Shown one piece after another: positions 9,892 through 21,905 of a stretch of DNA of 64,000 nt. How positions within the stretch are numbered: position 1 is the stretch's first letter; each line of letters starts with the position of its first letter. The position numbers and the translations under genes are program-made. The DNA comes from Gliomastix tumulicola. Its lineage: Eukaryota > Ascomycota > Sordariomycetes > Hypocreales > Bionectriaceae. The notes beneath the pieces are model-generated. The model saw only the letters and a program-made list of their open reading frames with translations. It searched no databases and had not been told where the DNA came from. The stretch spans positions 1,733,015 through 1,797,014 of the forward strand of contig BCHX01000003.1 in the NCBI GenBank assembly GCA_001599755.1, given 5' to 3'.

Positions 9892-12290
9892 TCACTCAGC
9901 ATCGTCGGGGCGGTCACGCACGACCACTCGGTCAATCTTGCGACCTTTCCTGTCCACCCTGTCGTCTCTAGGGTCGAACCCGCCGTTGCCCCAGAGCGCC
10001 CACTCGGGCGTAGGAGGCCCCATGTAGTCCTCAGGCGTCCAGTCTCCGTCTGCTCCCCTCTCCTCCAGAAGCTCGAAGAAGCGCTGGTAGTCAATGTGGG
10101 TATGCCACTTGCCGTCGACGAGGAATCGTTCGCTCGCAAGCAGAATGCAGCAGCTGTGAGCATGCTCCGCAGCGATGCCGTATGCCAGCCCTTTGGCCTT
10201 GAGCTTCTGCTCCAGTGCCCTGACGAAGTCGCAGACCTCCCAGTACCAGGGCACATTTTGCATGGTCAACCCAGCGTTGGACGAGGTCGACGTGCCGCAG
10301 TACGTCACGCCCTTGACCTCGACGAAGCAAGGGAGACCCCGCTCTACGAGCTGTGCATATCCTTCGGCCTCGTCCTCCACATTGAATCCCTTGACCAACG
10401 TGAGACGGTAGACCGTCCGGTGGCGGAATCTCTTCTCCCGGAGAATGTCGAGACACCTCATGAACCTCTCCCAATAGTCTCGGTGCAGAGGCCTGTCGAT
10501 CTTTCGGAGAGACTCCTTGTTGGAGGCATCTATCGAGACATACAGCTGCGTAACGGCTTTCAACGCGGCGAGCTGGTCCGGATGCTGAGCATTGCAGACA
10601 AGGAAAGAGGAGATGCGCTCCCCGTGGAGGAGCGCCAGGAACTCGTTGATGTAAGGGTAGAAAATAGGTTCTCCAACTAGCGATAGGGCGCAGTGCCGTA
10701 TCCTCAGCGCCTCGCTGTACCGCTCGGAACGCACACCGGGTGTACCGCGCATCATCTTAATTTTCTTGTAATGGTTCTCCTTAACACCATTGAAAATGAG
10801 GTCTGGCGGGTCAACAACCCACCGCCAAGTTGTGCCGACGGGATTCGTGCCATGCCGCCAGCAGAACACGCATTTGTTCGAGCACGACAGCGATGGCGTC
10901 GTCTCCATGCACTGGTGTGAGTTGATGCCGTAGAGAGAGAATTTGTAGCAGCTCCCACGTCCTCGGAGCGCTGACTTGGTCCATCGACAGATCTTGACTC
11001 CCGAGTGGGAGCCGACGATGGCGTAGCCCTGTTTTGTGAGCGCCTTGTATGTGGGCGAGTCCTTGGCCACCATTTCCTTTGGCGCGGCAGTTGTCGCCGT
11101 TGGCTTCCGCCTCGGCTTGGTTGCGCCGAAGTCTGTGAAATCAACGGCAAGAGGCCCTTTGCCCTGACCGCTTGCCGCAGGCTTGACCATTCGACCGAGG
11201 TCCTCGAGGTCGGCAAGATCCCCCGAGCTCTTAGTCTTGGTCCGTTTTTGGCTGTCGTCATCATCATCCTCGAAGAGCACCTCCCCATCGTCATAGGCCT
11301 CGTCTTCCACATCGCTCTCCACAGCATCTCCGCTTCCTGGTACGCCTTCGCCTAGAGTGCCCGTTTTGGCGACATGTACAACGACTTCTTTGATCCCGGA
11401 CGTCCACTCAGAGAACCTCTCCGCGTGATCGCCCTTCATATCCCCCATGCCGACTGGAAAAGCTCTCCTTCTGCCCGTCAGCTTGGCCATCCACTTATCG
11501 ACCTGCGTCGCTTGGAAGCAGTATCCCTCCGCCTCGTCGGGCCAGCCTTCCTTGTCGCCGAAGCCGAACACAGAGTAGCCCAGGATAGACGAGAGCGGCC
11601 CTGTGTCGACCCTGAAATCATTGTGTGTTTCATCGAGATGCTGGAGGAAGGTGTCGTTGATGGTATCGATGTTGTAGCTGGGGATGAGGAACAGGTAGAA
11701 GAAGTCGCATAGCTCCTCCAACTTCGGCAACGAAACGAAGTAGTCGTCGAAGTCGATTTCGGCTAGATCTCGTACCTCCGGCTCGAGGAACTGGCGGCCG
11801 GTCTCCTGGGTGAGGGTGGCTGTCTCGCCCACAAGGTCGCTCGCATATTGTCTGGCTATAGTTTCGGTCTTGGTGGTGACTGACGAGAAGAAGATGAAGA
11901 TCTTGACCGGTGCGTCCGGGTTTCGACTCGAGTCTTTGGAGTCGGATGGTTTCTTGACTAGGGCACCTCTGATCCTCCGCGGTTCGTGCTGCTTCGCGCC
12001 TTTCTTCTCGTCTGGCCGTTCGGCCTCGTCGGGGATCGGGGCTTTGCCATAAGCCTTCGGTAGAGCTACCAGCTTGCTTTCTTCGTGATGGAGATGGAGG
12101 TATATGCGGAAAGCGAACAGAACTGCCAGGGCGCATAGCACCACAGGGCCTCGATGAGTATGCCAGAGTTCAATTAAGCCTGCGAAGACAGTGTTAGTTC
12201 GAAGTACCTGGACTCCGTTGGAGCGAGACGATGCATACCATCAAAAGAGCTAGCAATGCCGTGCCCATGGGCGTCTCGGACAGGATCCAT
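9892..12290 (-). CDS. TYW1: tRNA 4-demethylwyosine synthase (radical SAM), membrane-anchored
   Basis: Two exons (12290-12239 and 12179-9892) give about 779 residues. A hydrophobic segment at about residues 29-47 (VVLCALAVLFAFRIYLHL) suggests an ER anchor. A flavodoxin-like FMN domain starts near residue 110 (KIFIFFSSVTTKTET). An acidic linker follows (about 300-330, with DDDDD). The radical SAM core has its CxxxCxxC cluster ligands at C450, C454 and C457 (CSNKCVFC), followed by a wyosine-specific C-terminal domain. TYW1 condenses N1-methylguanosine-37 of tRNA-Phe with carbons from pyruvate to form the tricyclic base, the second step of wybutosine synthesis. The short first exon was placed because it supplies an ATG and joins in phase (GATG|GTATGC to CGCAG|GC). 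A start inside exon 2 would lose part of the anchor. Confidence 0.93.
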
Positions 12291-13476
12291 GCTGAGTATG
12301 TACGACGGGTGCTTTGACGCATTGGATGTCGAGGGTTCTATACAGTGGATTTTTTCGAGACACTGGCATTGTGTTAAGATACCCCGCCAAATATTGGCCG
12401 AACCCCACCACAGTTCTTGTTAATTGTTAATGGAGGCCTTATTAGTGGATTAGGTGAGGTCAGTCATAAAACGTGTTGGACGGACAAAGTATTTCACTTG
12501 GATATTCGGGCAAGACTAGTAAAAGAATGATTTATCTGACGATATATGTATATAGATATACCGGCAGCATAATTCTTATCTGGTTCTATTTCTGGGAGAA
12601 CGTTGTGATCCACTGATGTGGGAACAGTTCACGCATCTTACCTCGGCGACTCTCTGAAGGACCAATTTGTCCAGGCCGGTAGCCTTCGTAACGTTCTTCC
12701 CATCCCGTGGCCGTAAAACGGCGAAGCAGATAGGGGACTTTCGCCGACCCGCCTTGAACCAAGACATTGTCCAATAAGCCGCATTCCTCACCTGGTGCCA
12801 TTTTCCATCACATTAGTGCCGTATCCCGACATGCCAACTCCTGTCCAGGTCCCTTGCTGGTCGGCGGTTCCACGCTGGTTGCCCCACCTTCGTATCTTTG
12901 AAATGGATGTCATAAGTAGCTCAAACTTTTCGTCGCCTCAGCGATGAACTGCTTGCGGATATGACGCCAGAGGGACTTGGTAGGAGGGCAGAGAATGGGT
13001 GACGAGTGTCGCTTGTCACACCGGCCTGTTGCTGGCAAGTTCCATCCCCCCCTCAGACCGACGGCTGGATGATTTGGCTATCTCCTGTGGCACAGGGAAC
13101 AAGTGCGGAACATACCCAACACCCTGAGCCCGTGTCTAAGCGTGCTAGCGTCCAACCAAATTGCTCGCTCGTTTGCCATCGACGGTGCCGCTTCCCAGGA
13201 GAGTTAAACCATGACAAAGACGAATGCAAGGTCCCACACCCAGCACAGCGAGAAGCTTATCATGCCTGCGTCTGGCTTGTCCGACCGCCGGACCAGTCAG
13301 GTGATTCCCACGGTCTCGTGGCTGCTGTTTGATGTGTCCCCCGCAGTTTGCCGGTCGTTCCATTGTCGTGCACTCTGTCCAAAGCCCATGATGCTCTTCC
13401 CTTGAACTGATCCCCAGGCCGCATTCTGCACACAACATCTCCGTAAACCATCATCGATCCATCATCAATAGACACC
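12291..13476. other. Divergent intergenic region between TYW1 and cysteine dioxygenase
   Basis: A 1.2 kb bidirectional promoter, AT-rich near 12410-12580. A 71-codon minus-strand ORF near 12586-12801 resembles nothing I know and has no clear gene structure around it. Confidence 0.4.
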
Positions 13477-14244
13477 ATGGCCATCGACATCGTATCCCCT
13501 CGTGCTATGCCTGCCTCCAAGGCCAGCGCAGCCGTCCACACCGACTTGTTCGACGAACTGGTTGTAGCCCTCAAGGAGGCTCTTGGTCCATCCTCGGGTC
13601 TGACCTCTGACGATGTGGATGTCAATTTCTTGACTCGCCTCATGGAGGACTATGACTGCGGCGATGGGGCATGGAGCAGGTATGCGTTCGGCGATGCTTC
13701 CCGAGGGTACACTCGCAACCTCGTCGACGACGGCAACGGGAAAAGCAACTTGGTAAGGCTTGACAGCGTCCACCCAGCTTGGCCCGAACGCTAACGATAT
13801 GCAAGCTGGTGCTTGTCTGGACCCCAGGCAAGGGAAGCCCAATCCACGACCACGGCAACGCGCATTGTCTGATGAAGATCCTGCGCGGGAACCTCACCGA
13901 GACGCGTTTCGAGTTCCCGAAGCCTGGTGACGTAGGCCCCATGGAAGTCATCTCCAAGAAGACATATAAGGAGAATGGGGTTGCCTACATGGCCGACGAA
14001 CTTGGCCTCCACAGGGTGACAAACGAGGGGAGCGACTTCGCTGTCTCGCTGCACTGTAGGTCATGGCAATGAAACAAGATGGGACGCTTGTCCAGACAAT
14101 AGCTGACGGTCAACTGTTGTAGTGTATACCCCGCCGAATGTAGCGAGGGGTGGCTGTCACATCTTTGACGAGGCCACTGGCAGAAAAAGCCATGTTTCGA
14201 GCTGCCACTACTTCTCCGTGTATGGGCAGCTTCTGAAGGGCTGA
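13477..14244 (+). CDS. CDO1: Cysteine dioxygenase type I
   Basis: Three exons (13477-13752, 13806-14055, 14123-14244) give 215 residues. It is a cupin protein with metal ligands H106 and H108 (SPIHDHGNAHC) and H161 (GLHRV), the cross-link cysteine C113, and the partner tyrosine Y177 in SLHLYTPP. The spacing matches the mammalian enzyme (H86, H88, C93, H140, Y157) with an almost constant offset of 20. The enzyme oxidises L-cysteine to cysteine sulfinate with Fe(II) and O2, controlling cysteine level and sulfite/taurine output. In fungi it aids sulfite production and keratin use. The second intron cuts two bases before the Tyr codon, so the Cys and Tyr of the cofactor come from different exons. 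The start ATG is preceded by a CACC context. Confidence 0.95.
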
Positions 14245-15211
14245 TGCCTCACTGCAGGCAGTCGTTGGGGGAAGGCAATCCACCCAAAGCTCGGGTATCC
14301 TTGGTATCGTAGTGATCTTGGAGAATGTCGGGCGAGAGACTGGGCAGCTTTGATTTTGGTAGCGGGATCGTGTAAGCGAGAGCGCGTTGATATGAGCGAA
14401 CGAAAGCGAGCGAGAATGCAGGATACCTAGTATGATTAGTACGCAATGAAACGATTTTCTTCAAGAAAGCAAGGCCTCTGTCTCCAGAATGTGATGGGAT
14501 GAAGTTGAAAGAAGAAATGCGGCGAGAGACTGGCTGTCATGCACTCAAGGTCTAGGGCTCCTCAACAGCGATTCCGACATCCGTGCCATCGATTGCGTGA
14601 TCCGGCACGTCCCAAAACGACCTAGCTTAGCCGTACTGTGCCAGCAGCAGTGCCTAACTTGGCTCACACAGTACGGGCAAAAAGCTATGGGGCGCTGAGA
14701 GACAAAAGCGTCAGCGAAGGCCTGAAAGAGGCCTAATTATAGCGGCCGAGGAGCCTGTAAGCTCCAATTTTGTAGGCCAATTGCACCGTGTGGTGTCTGC
14801 TTAATGATTCAATAAAGAAGCTGGAGAGCTCCATTGTCTTATCCAACGACCATCTCAAACATAATTGGTTATGAGAATATTTGGTCGCGATGTATATGCT
14901 GGATAGAAGCGAATAACAATAGATACTCATTTTAGCCTTTGCATTTGCTCTCAGGGATCTCAGCTTTGCGCGTATTCTCCAGCAGTCAAGCAGAAGTGAG
15001 GAGCACATGACTTCGCGTTGAGCAACGCGTGGCGGGCGCGTCCCCAAAGATCGGTTTCTGCCCTGTTAGTTGGTTCCCTCAACACTTGGCTGCATCATCA
15101 TGCATTGATGATCCCTGTGAATCGCAGATTTAACCCGCCATTCTGGGCCAATTGCAGCTGTTTGAGGGCAATCGTTACCTGCCATCCTCAAAATCACCGA
15201 CAGCCACCACG
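14245..15211. other. Intergenic between CDO and the SNF2 gene
   Basis: Downstream of CDO and upstream of the RAD5/HLTF-type gene. AT-rich around 14740-14940. No conserved ORF or RNA gene was recognised. Confidence 0.4.
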
Positions 15212-18200
15212 ATGCCTCCAGAAAAGAGACGGCGGGAAGTCATCGACCTCACCGAGGATGACGATGCGCATCCGCGCAGCGAACCTAGCACGAAAAGACC
15301 GGCTCTATCAGCAAGCCAGACATCCCGCCTCAACTCGAATAGTGGCCGTAAGGAGGCCTCTGGTTCGAGGAGCCACAAGTCTCAACAATCCCCCGGCCCT
15401 TCGCCGCCCGCTACGCCATTGGAGACTGAGGTGTTCGATCTGACCCAGGACGATGATGCTCCAGAAAGAGAACTATACTCTACGCATGGTGAGGCATTCT
15501 TGGGACCCGAGTTTGCGTACTGTTCAGATGCTAATTAGATGTCCAGAAAACAAGATCGTGGGAATTAGATACTACCAGGGTCGCGCTTCACCAGGCGAAT
15601 TAGTGCTCTGTCGCAGGGAGCCCGAGAATCGAGTAGGTTCACCTCCCAACAAGACTCTACCTAGTAAGCTGTGATCAAATGCTGACTGGATGTCATAGTA
15701 TGATAGGAATGCCATCCGAGTTGATAATGTTCTTGGGCACCAGATGGGGCATTTGCCCCGGACAGTTGTCCAGAAATTCTCTCCCTATATCGTGAGCCAG
15801 AACTCGCCTACTGGAGGAGTACCGCAATGCTAATATGCCGCTAGGATCGAGGTGATCTCACAATTGAAGCGCAGGTTATTGGAAAGCAAACGCAGTTCGA
15901 CTGTCCGATCCGGCTCTTCATGTACGGGCCTAGTGACCCCGTCCAACGTGCTCGGGTTGAAGCGGCTTTGAAGAAGGATAGAATCGCAAAGGCCACAGAA
16001 CTCAAGCAAACCCAGCAAGAAGCTGAGGAACGGCGGAAGGAACTCGGCCTCGTCAATAGCAGATCGACTGTCGGTCTCGGAACAGAGCCTGAGAATGCAG
16101 AGGCTGCGCTGGCCGAACTGCTTCAAGGCAGCGAGGCCGTGGAATTCAGAAAGGGAGCCGACCCAGTCAAGACTCTGGCTATGGGCGAGAAGCAGCTGGA
16201 GAAGCTCCCGATGGCCGAGCAGCCACCTCAACTAAAGGCGACCCTTCTGCCTTATCAGTTGCAGGTATGTGTCCTTCCTCCTCTGACCGGGCCACGTTCT
16301 CATCACTAACCTCGACCCGCGTTCAGGCTCTCGCTTGGCTCGCTTCCAAAGAAAATCCAACTCAGCCAGAGCCAGGCTCGGAGGACTTGGTACAGCTTTG
16401 GCGGCGACAGCCCAACAAGTCCTGGTACAATGTCGCGACTGACTTTGTTACCACGAAGCCGCCTGATCTTATGTCCGGAGGGATTCTTGCCGATGACATG
16501 GGCCTTGGCAAGACCCTGGAGATGATCAGTCTGATCATGACTGGAGGTCCTGGGTCTACTCTCATTGTGGCGCCTGTGAGCGTCATGAGCAACTGGGAGC
16601 AGCAAATTCAGAGGCACGTGCTGCCAGACAAGCGACCAAGCGTGCTTATCTACCACGGAGGCAACAAGATGACTGCGAAGGAGCTCATCAAGTACGACGT
16701 TGTCATCACAAGTTATGGTCGCCTCACACAAGACCCTGACAATGTTGGCGGAGAGGCATTGACCTCGCAGACAATCAAATGGAGACGGTTGATTCTCGAT
16801 GAGGGCCATACAATCCGCAATGCGAAGACACGAGTTGCATCGGCTGCTGGCTTGGTCAATGCACAAGCTCGCTGGGTTCTGACTGGAACTCCTATGTAAG
16901 TCGAGCGACAGGGCAGCCGTTTTCGAAGCATGCTAACCTTATACAGTGTCAACTCGGTCAAAGACTTGCACTCCATGATTCGGTTTCTTCGCATAACGGG
17001 CGGGATCGAGTTGACTGAGGTCTTTAACCGAGTCATTACCAGGAGGCTAGGCGCAAGCGGCGGTCTCGCTGAGACTCTAGTCCAGCGTCTCATGCGCGAT
17101 ATCTGCCTGCGACGCAGGAAGGACATGAAGTTCGTGGATCTCAAACTACCCGAGAAGAAAGAGTTTGTTCATCGCATTGCTTTTCGAGCTGATGAGAAAA
17201 GAAAATACGATACCTTGCTGTATGTCAGAATTTCATGCTATGCTCTATGTCTTCCTGACACTAACACTCTTGGCACAGATCTGAAGCGCGAGGTGCCCTG
17301 GAAAACTTTCAGTCTCGCGGTGAAGGCTACGAACAGGCCCGGTTCCAGAGCGTCTTGGAGCGCCTGCTTCGACTCAGGCAGCTGTAAGTATCAGCTATCT
17401 ACTATTAATGGTGTACCGGAGCTAATACTTTTTAGATGCAACCATTGGACCCTCTGCAAACAACGTATTGAGGACCTTCTGATGCTCTTCGAGAAGGAGG
17501 ATGTTGTTGAGCTCAACGAGAAAAATCGTGCCCTTCTGCAAGACGCACTCCGACTTTACATCGACAACCAGGAAGAGTGCCCTATCTGCTATGAGGTGCC
17601 CGCTGATGCAGTTATCACACACTGCAAGCATGTCTTCTGTCGCCCTTGCATCCAGAAGGCCCTCAAGAAACAGGACAAATGCCCGCTGTGCCGAAACAAG
17701 CTGGATGAGAACTGTCTGGTTGAGCCCGCTCCTACTACTCCAGAGGTGGCCGAGGAGAGTTTTGATGGGGACTCGCAGAGCTCGAAGACAGATGCAATGC
17801 TGCAGATTGTTCGTGCCACGCTGAAGAAACCCGAGTCCAAGATTATCATCTTCTCCCAGTGGACGTCCTTCTTGAACATTGTTCAGAAGCTCCTTGAGGA
17901 TGCTGGCATTGTGCACACCAGGATCGATGGGAGCATGACTGCCGACAAACGAGACCAAGCTATACAAAAACTGGACAATGACCCTGACACACGCATCATG
18001 CTTGCGAGTCTTGCCGTTTGCAGCGTCGGCCTCAATCTCGTCTCCGCAGACACCGTCATCCTGTCTGATAGCTGTAAGTGACCATTTCCTCGCCAGTCTC
18101 CCTTTGAATTATGCTGATGAACCTAGGGTGGGCCCCTGCTATAGAGGATCAAGCGGTTGATCGCGTCCATCGACTCGGTCAAACGCGCGAGACAACGATC

Positions 18201-18356
18201 TGGCGGCTGGTCATGGAAGGGACCGTGGAGGAGCGTGTGCTCGACATTCAGGTCGACAAGCGTAAGCTTGTGAACAAAGCGTTCCAGGAGCGTTCCGACA
18301 GAAAGAAGAAGGCCAAGGAGACTCGTGTGGCCGATGTGGCCAAGCTACTTGGCTAG
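15212..18356 (+). CDS. HIRAN-SNF2-RING DNA translocase / E3 ligase of RAD5/HLTF type
   Basis: Nine exons (15212-15488, 15547-15632, 15699-15791, 15845-16264, 16327-16895, 16947-17219, 17279-17383, 17436-18073, 18127-18356) give about 896 residues. Order: two SUMO-interaction-like motifs (VIDLTEDDD at 10-18, VFDLTQDDD at 74-82); HIRAN domain (about 94-180), which binds 3' DNA ends in HLTF; SNF2 lobe 1 with Walker A DDMGLGKT (about 347) and box II DEGH (about 449); a C3HC4 RING finger between the lobes (about 655-695, ECPICYEV to CPLC); then helicase lobe 2 with the VHRLGQTR motif. This architecture defines the RAD5/HLTF/SMARCA3 group, which polyubiquitinates PCNA and regresses stalled forks. 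At 896 residues it is shorter than yeast RAD5. The acceptor of exon 2 (ATGTCCAG|AAAAC) was chosen because it alone keeps the HIRAN frame. Confidence 0.9.
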
Positions 18357-19014
18357 CTACGGTCTCTACACGTCCAGCCTTGTTCATGTCGGGTCGACAT
18401 CCTAAACAAGGCACCAGGGACGTTATTAGAGCGTGGTTTGCTAGGGACTTTGTGTCAGGTATCTATCTTGCCATGCTTGCCATGCCTGCCAAGTGGACAC
18501 ACAACTTGATCGATGTCTTGGTCAGGCGTTCGGCTCGTTAGAGTGATTTTGTCTCCTTCTTGAAAGTAGGAGTTTGGGGTTTGGTGCTCTTGAGGCCAGT
18601 ACACTCAGACAGGATGGTATCAATTGATAAAAAGTCGTTTTCTCGACAGTCGAATAGAAGTTTCTGCTTCGCTGGTGTGCGTCTTGGGGAGACTAAAAGT
18701 GCGTGTCGCGTCTTTTTTTGTCACCTCTCCCACTGAAGGTGGCCCGAGCATTCGCCGATGCTGATCTGTTTGTGTGCCGACCGACCTTAGCTCGATGAGC
18801 TAAAACGCAGACGTCATTGTTGATCTTGGATTCTGGAAGGTGCCCTAAGGTACGGAAGTACCGCCCAGAGCTCCCGTCTCGTGTCGTGTGTTTTTTTTTT
18901 TTTTGCTTTCCATCTTCACAGCACCAACTCGTACTTCCAATTGGGCACAGCCGGCCTGTCCTGTCCTGACAAATTGAGACCATCAAGGCTGGCTGCCCAC
19001 AGATAATCGGCATC
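18357..19014. other. Intergenic between SNF2 gene and NCA2
   Basis: NCA2 promoter region with a T-run of about 14 near 18890-18904 and a short inverted repeat GGTAC-GGAA-GTACC at 18849-18862. No gene is seen. Confidence 0.4.
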
Positions 19015-21077
19015 ATGTCTATCGTCTCGGAGTTCGTCCGACTCTACCTTGCACTAAGCTCGTGTTCTCGCTTGACTAACACAACCACAGCCAGGTACGT
19101 CGCCTAGATGCCTACCTCGACAGGCTTCCAGTCCTCTCGCCCGACACCTCGTCCGAAGGAGAATCCGAGGACAGCGAAGACAGGCTCCAGCATGGCTTCG
19201 CCGTCGCCGACGCGTTTGGCACTCCCCACCTCAACCAACTGCTACGAATTCTCCAGTCCCTGAGCACGACAACTTCTTCCCAAGCCTTGCTCCCAGCGCA
19301 CCGAATCCGGGGTTTGTTGTCCAGCTCCGGGATACCCGCCCTCGAGCTCGACATCGGCGAGGCTCCCGTCAAGAGTCCCTACGAGAACGAGATCGAATGG
19401 CTGTTGGTCAGCAAGGCCACCGTCCAGCTTCATGGTGTCATCCTCAATACTCTCCTTGAGCAAATCATTCCCTTGAGCGACGATATTTGGTATTGGGATG
19501 GGGTTCTCAATTCGTATACGTATAGCAGCCTCTACACCGTCCAGACTTCTCCCTGGAGATTCTGGGCGTGGACGAACGACATATGGGCAACAACAAAAAC
19601 GCGTCTGAGCTCGGCTGACTTGACACATTCTCCATCTGAATTCGTCGGCACGACTCGGACGGGAATCTCGCATGAGTGGACCAAATTCTACACGATTGTC
19701 CGGGAAAGCATTCGGGAGCGGTCTTTCTCCAACATACAGCGCAAGATCCTGTCTCCCGTGGCGTTTTCCCGAGCCGAGGCGCGGAGAAAGCAGGCTCAGC
19801 TGAAGAAGTTGAGGGAAATAACTGCCAGCGGGCTAGGGGTTCTCATGGATGAGGGCCTTCAATTTGGGCTTGATGACGACAAAGCCCAGATTCATGACCA
19901 TCATGACCTCAAGGGGGTCGTGGAACGCAGTGTTGCCCTTATGGATGTCGTTCTTAAGGAGGTTTGCCATCTGGATACCAACATTAACGATTTCGAGGAC
20001 AAGGTGTTCGCTGGGGTTGAAGAGGATCCTGAACTATCCGTTCACGTCGAGGATGCTATCAGCGCTACTCGACCCGCCATCGTCGGTCGTCGACTTCTCT
20101 ACATCATCGATAAAATCCTACCTGAGCATCAGGCATCGATGCAGAGGCTGTCTACTGAGAATGGCAGACCCCCTGCTATCGTGAGATACTGGCTGCCCGG
20201 CGTTGTTGGCATTCTCTCGTCGACGACCATTCTTCAGATCCTGGTGAACCATAAGGCGGACATTGTCGCCTGGATTGCAAATATCGGCTCGACTATGCGC
20301 GACTTCTGGTTCAACTGGGTTGTGCAACCGACGCAAAAGGTTATTCGGACGATTCGACATGACGGGAAAAGTGAAATCGCCATTATGAGCAGAGACAGCC
20401 TCAGGGCTGATCGCGAAAGCCTGGAGCAGATGGTGGTCGAGTTCGCGATGGATAGGCCACAGTATATCCCAGGCAGCCCGCCTCTTTCGGAGACCCAGAT
20501 TGCTGAAATACGCAGCAAGGTCGCGGAAGGCGACGTGACGCCGGTGCTCAGGGCTTTCCAGCAGGATATGAGGAAGCCGTTGGCCGGTGTTATGCGCGGA
20601 GATCTCGTACGATCTCTGCTGATTCAAGTCCAGAAGACGAAGGTTGATCTCGAGGTTGCCATGACTGGCATTGACTCACTTCTCAAGAGTCAGGAGTTGG
20701 TCTTTGGATTCGTTGGACTGACCCCGGGCATCTTAGTGTGCCTTGGTGTCTTTCGGTACATCAGCGGCCTCTTCAGTGGGCAGGCTGGGCAGAGCAAGAG
20801 GTCTGGCCGGGCGATTGTTGTGCTACGCAACATTGATCGCATCCTGTCGGAAGCCCGGCCAACAGAGAATAACGTTCTCTCGTACAAGGACCACGGGCTG
20901 CTTCTGTGCGAGGTCCATGTGCTACGAAGCCTCGCACAGGATCACAAAATGATGCCCCGCAATATCGAGAAGAACTTCCTAGAAGACCTCGACGATCTGG
21001 CCAATATCCGGGGCATCCAAGTACAGGCCAGGGCTTTGGGGCGTCTACGATGGGCATATGCCCGATGGTTACAGTAA
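19015..21077 (+). CDS. NCA2: Nuclear control of ATP synthase protein 2 (NCA2-like)
   Basis: Two exons: a 17-nt first exon (19015-19031) and 19091-21077, giving 667 residues. The tiny exon is inferred because the join GA|GTTCGT to CACAG|C yields MSIVSDQVRRLDAYLDRL, the N-terminus expected for this family; without it no conserved start is available. Two hydrophobic segments are visible, near IVRYWLPGVVGILSSTTIL and LVFGFVGLTPGILVCLGVF, with charged helical regions between (for example RKQAQLKKLREI). NCA2 is a mitochondrial membrane protein that in yeast affects expression of mitochondrial ATP synthase subunits 6 and 8, and it has been linked to mitochondrial lipid balance. The donor GTTCGT is weak, so transcript evidence would settle the start. 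The conserved body starts by 19287 in any case. Confidence 0.88.
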
Positions 21078-21905
21078 ACATAACAAGCAAACAGAACAAT
21101 AAGAGAGCACCTGAAGCTCGCTTCGGCTGATAGAACATCTAACATACATAGGCCCCCAGGGACTAGACTGTTTATTTACGATTGAATACAATTCCCTGCC
21201 TGTGGACAGCTGGATGATAGATATAAGTACTACTAGTAGTACCTACTAACCTGGTAACATATTGTACAGGTCGTCATCTTACCATGGCACTTTGACGTTC
21301 TGGGGACGTTATCTAAGCCACACCAGGGAGCTCCAGCCCCATTAACCAGCCACACACCACCTACTCCTTAAACTCGGTCTCGTACTCGTATCATTAGCAG
21401 CTGTGTGGTGGGTCTCGTATTCGGCACGGCAAGGAAGTGTGCCTGGAGCCGTACCCAAAGGAGAATGATCTGATCGGAAGACGGAAAGAACCCACTCGCG
21501 GTGGTCTCATAGCTCATTATTGAGCGCAGGAAGGCGAAAGGCACGGGAATCACCCTTTATTTTGCACAATAAGAGCACATCAGACCAGCAGATGGGCTCG
21601 GCATCGCAGATATCCGCCCCTGGTGATTGGCTGTTTGACTCGAGGTCCCACCTGACAGGGTCCCCGTAATCTTTTTTCTCTTCTCTTTGACTTTTTTATC
21701 TCGCCTCCTGATCCGCTGGGGTCCTGGAAATTGTTATCGTACAAATATCCTTCCTCCCCTCAGTCGCCGACACACCGAAAGGGAGGGCAGAACATCCATC
21801 CTACATCCCCTACCTACGAGTGGCCCGGCCTGCTTTACGACCCTTTTCCGTTTGCTTGGTTCTCTTCTTTTGGTGGCAGATCTTGATTCTATTGTGTCAC
21901 TAACC
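21078..21905. other. Intergenic upstream of ERG25, with a perfect palindrome
   Basis: NCA2 3' region plus the ERG25 promoter. It contains a 16-bp perfect palindrome at 21227-21242 and a CT-rich leader at about 21660-21890. No gene is seen. Confidence 0.45.
21227..21242. repeat. 16-bp perfect palindrome
   Basis: GTACTACTAGTAGTAC reads identically on both strands. It lies 150 bp past the NCA2 stop. It could be a dimeric factor site or a chance palindrome. Confidence 0.6.

Noticed and set aside
12586..12801. 71-codon minus-strand ORF between TYW1 and CDO
   Set aside because: No recognisable domain and no start context or supporting exon structure; kept only as intergenic.
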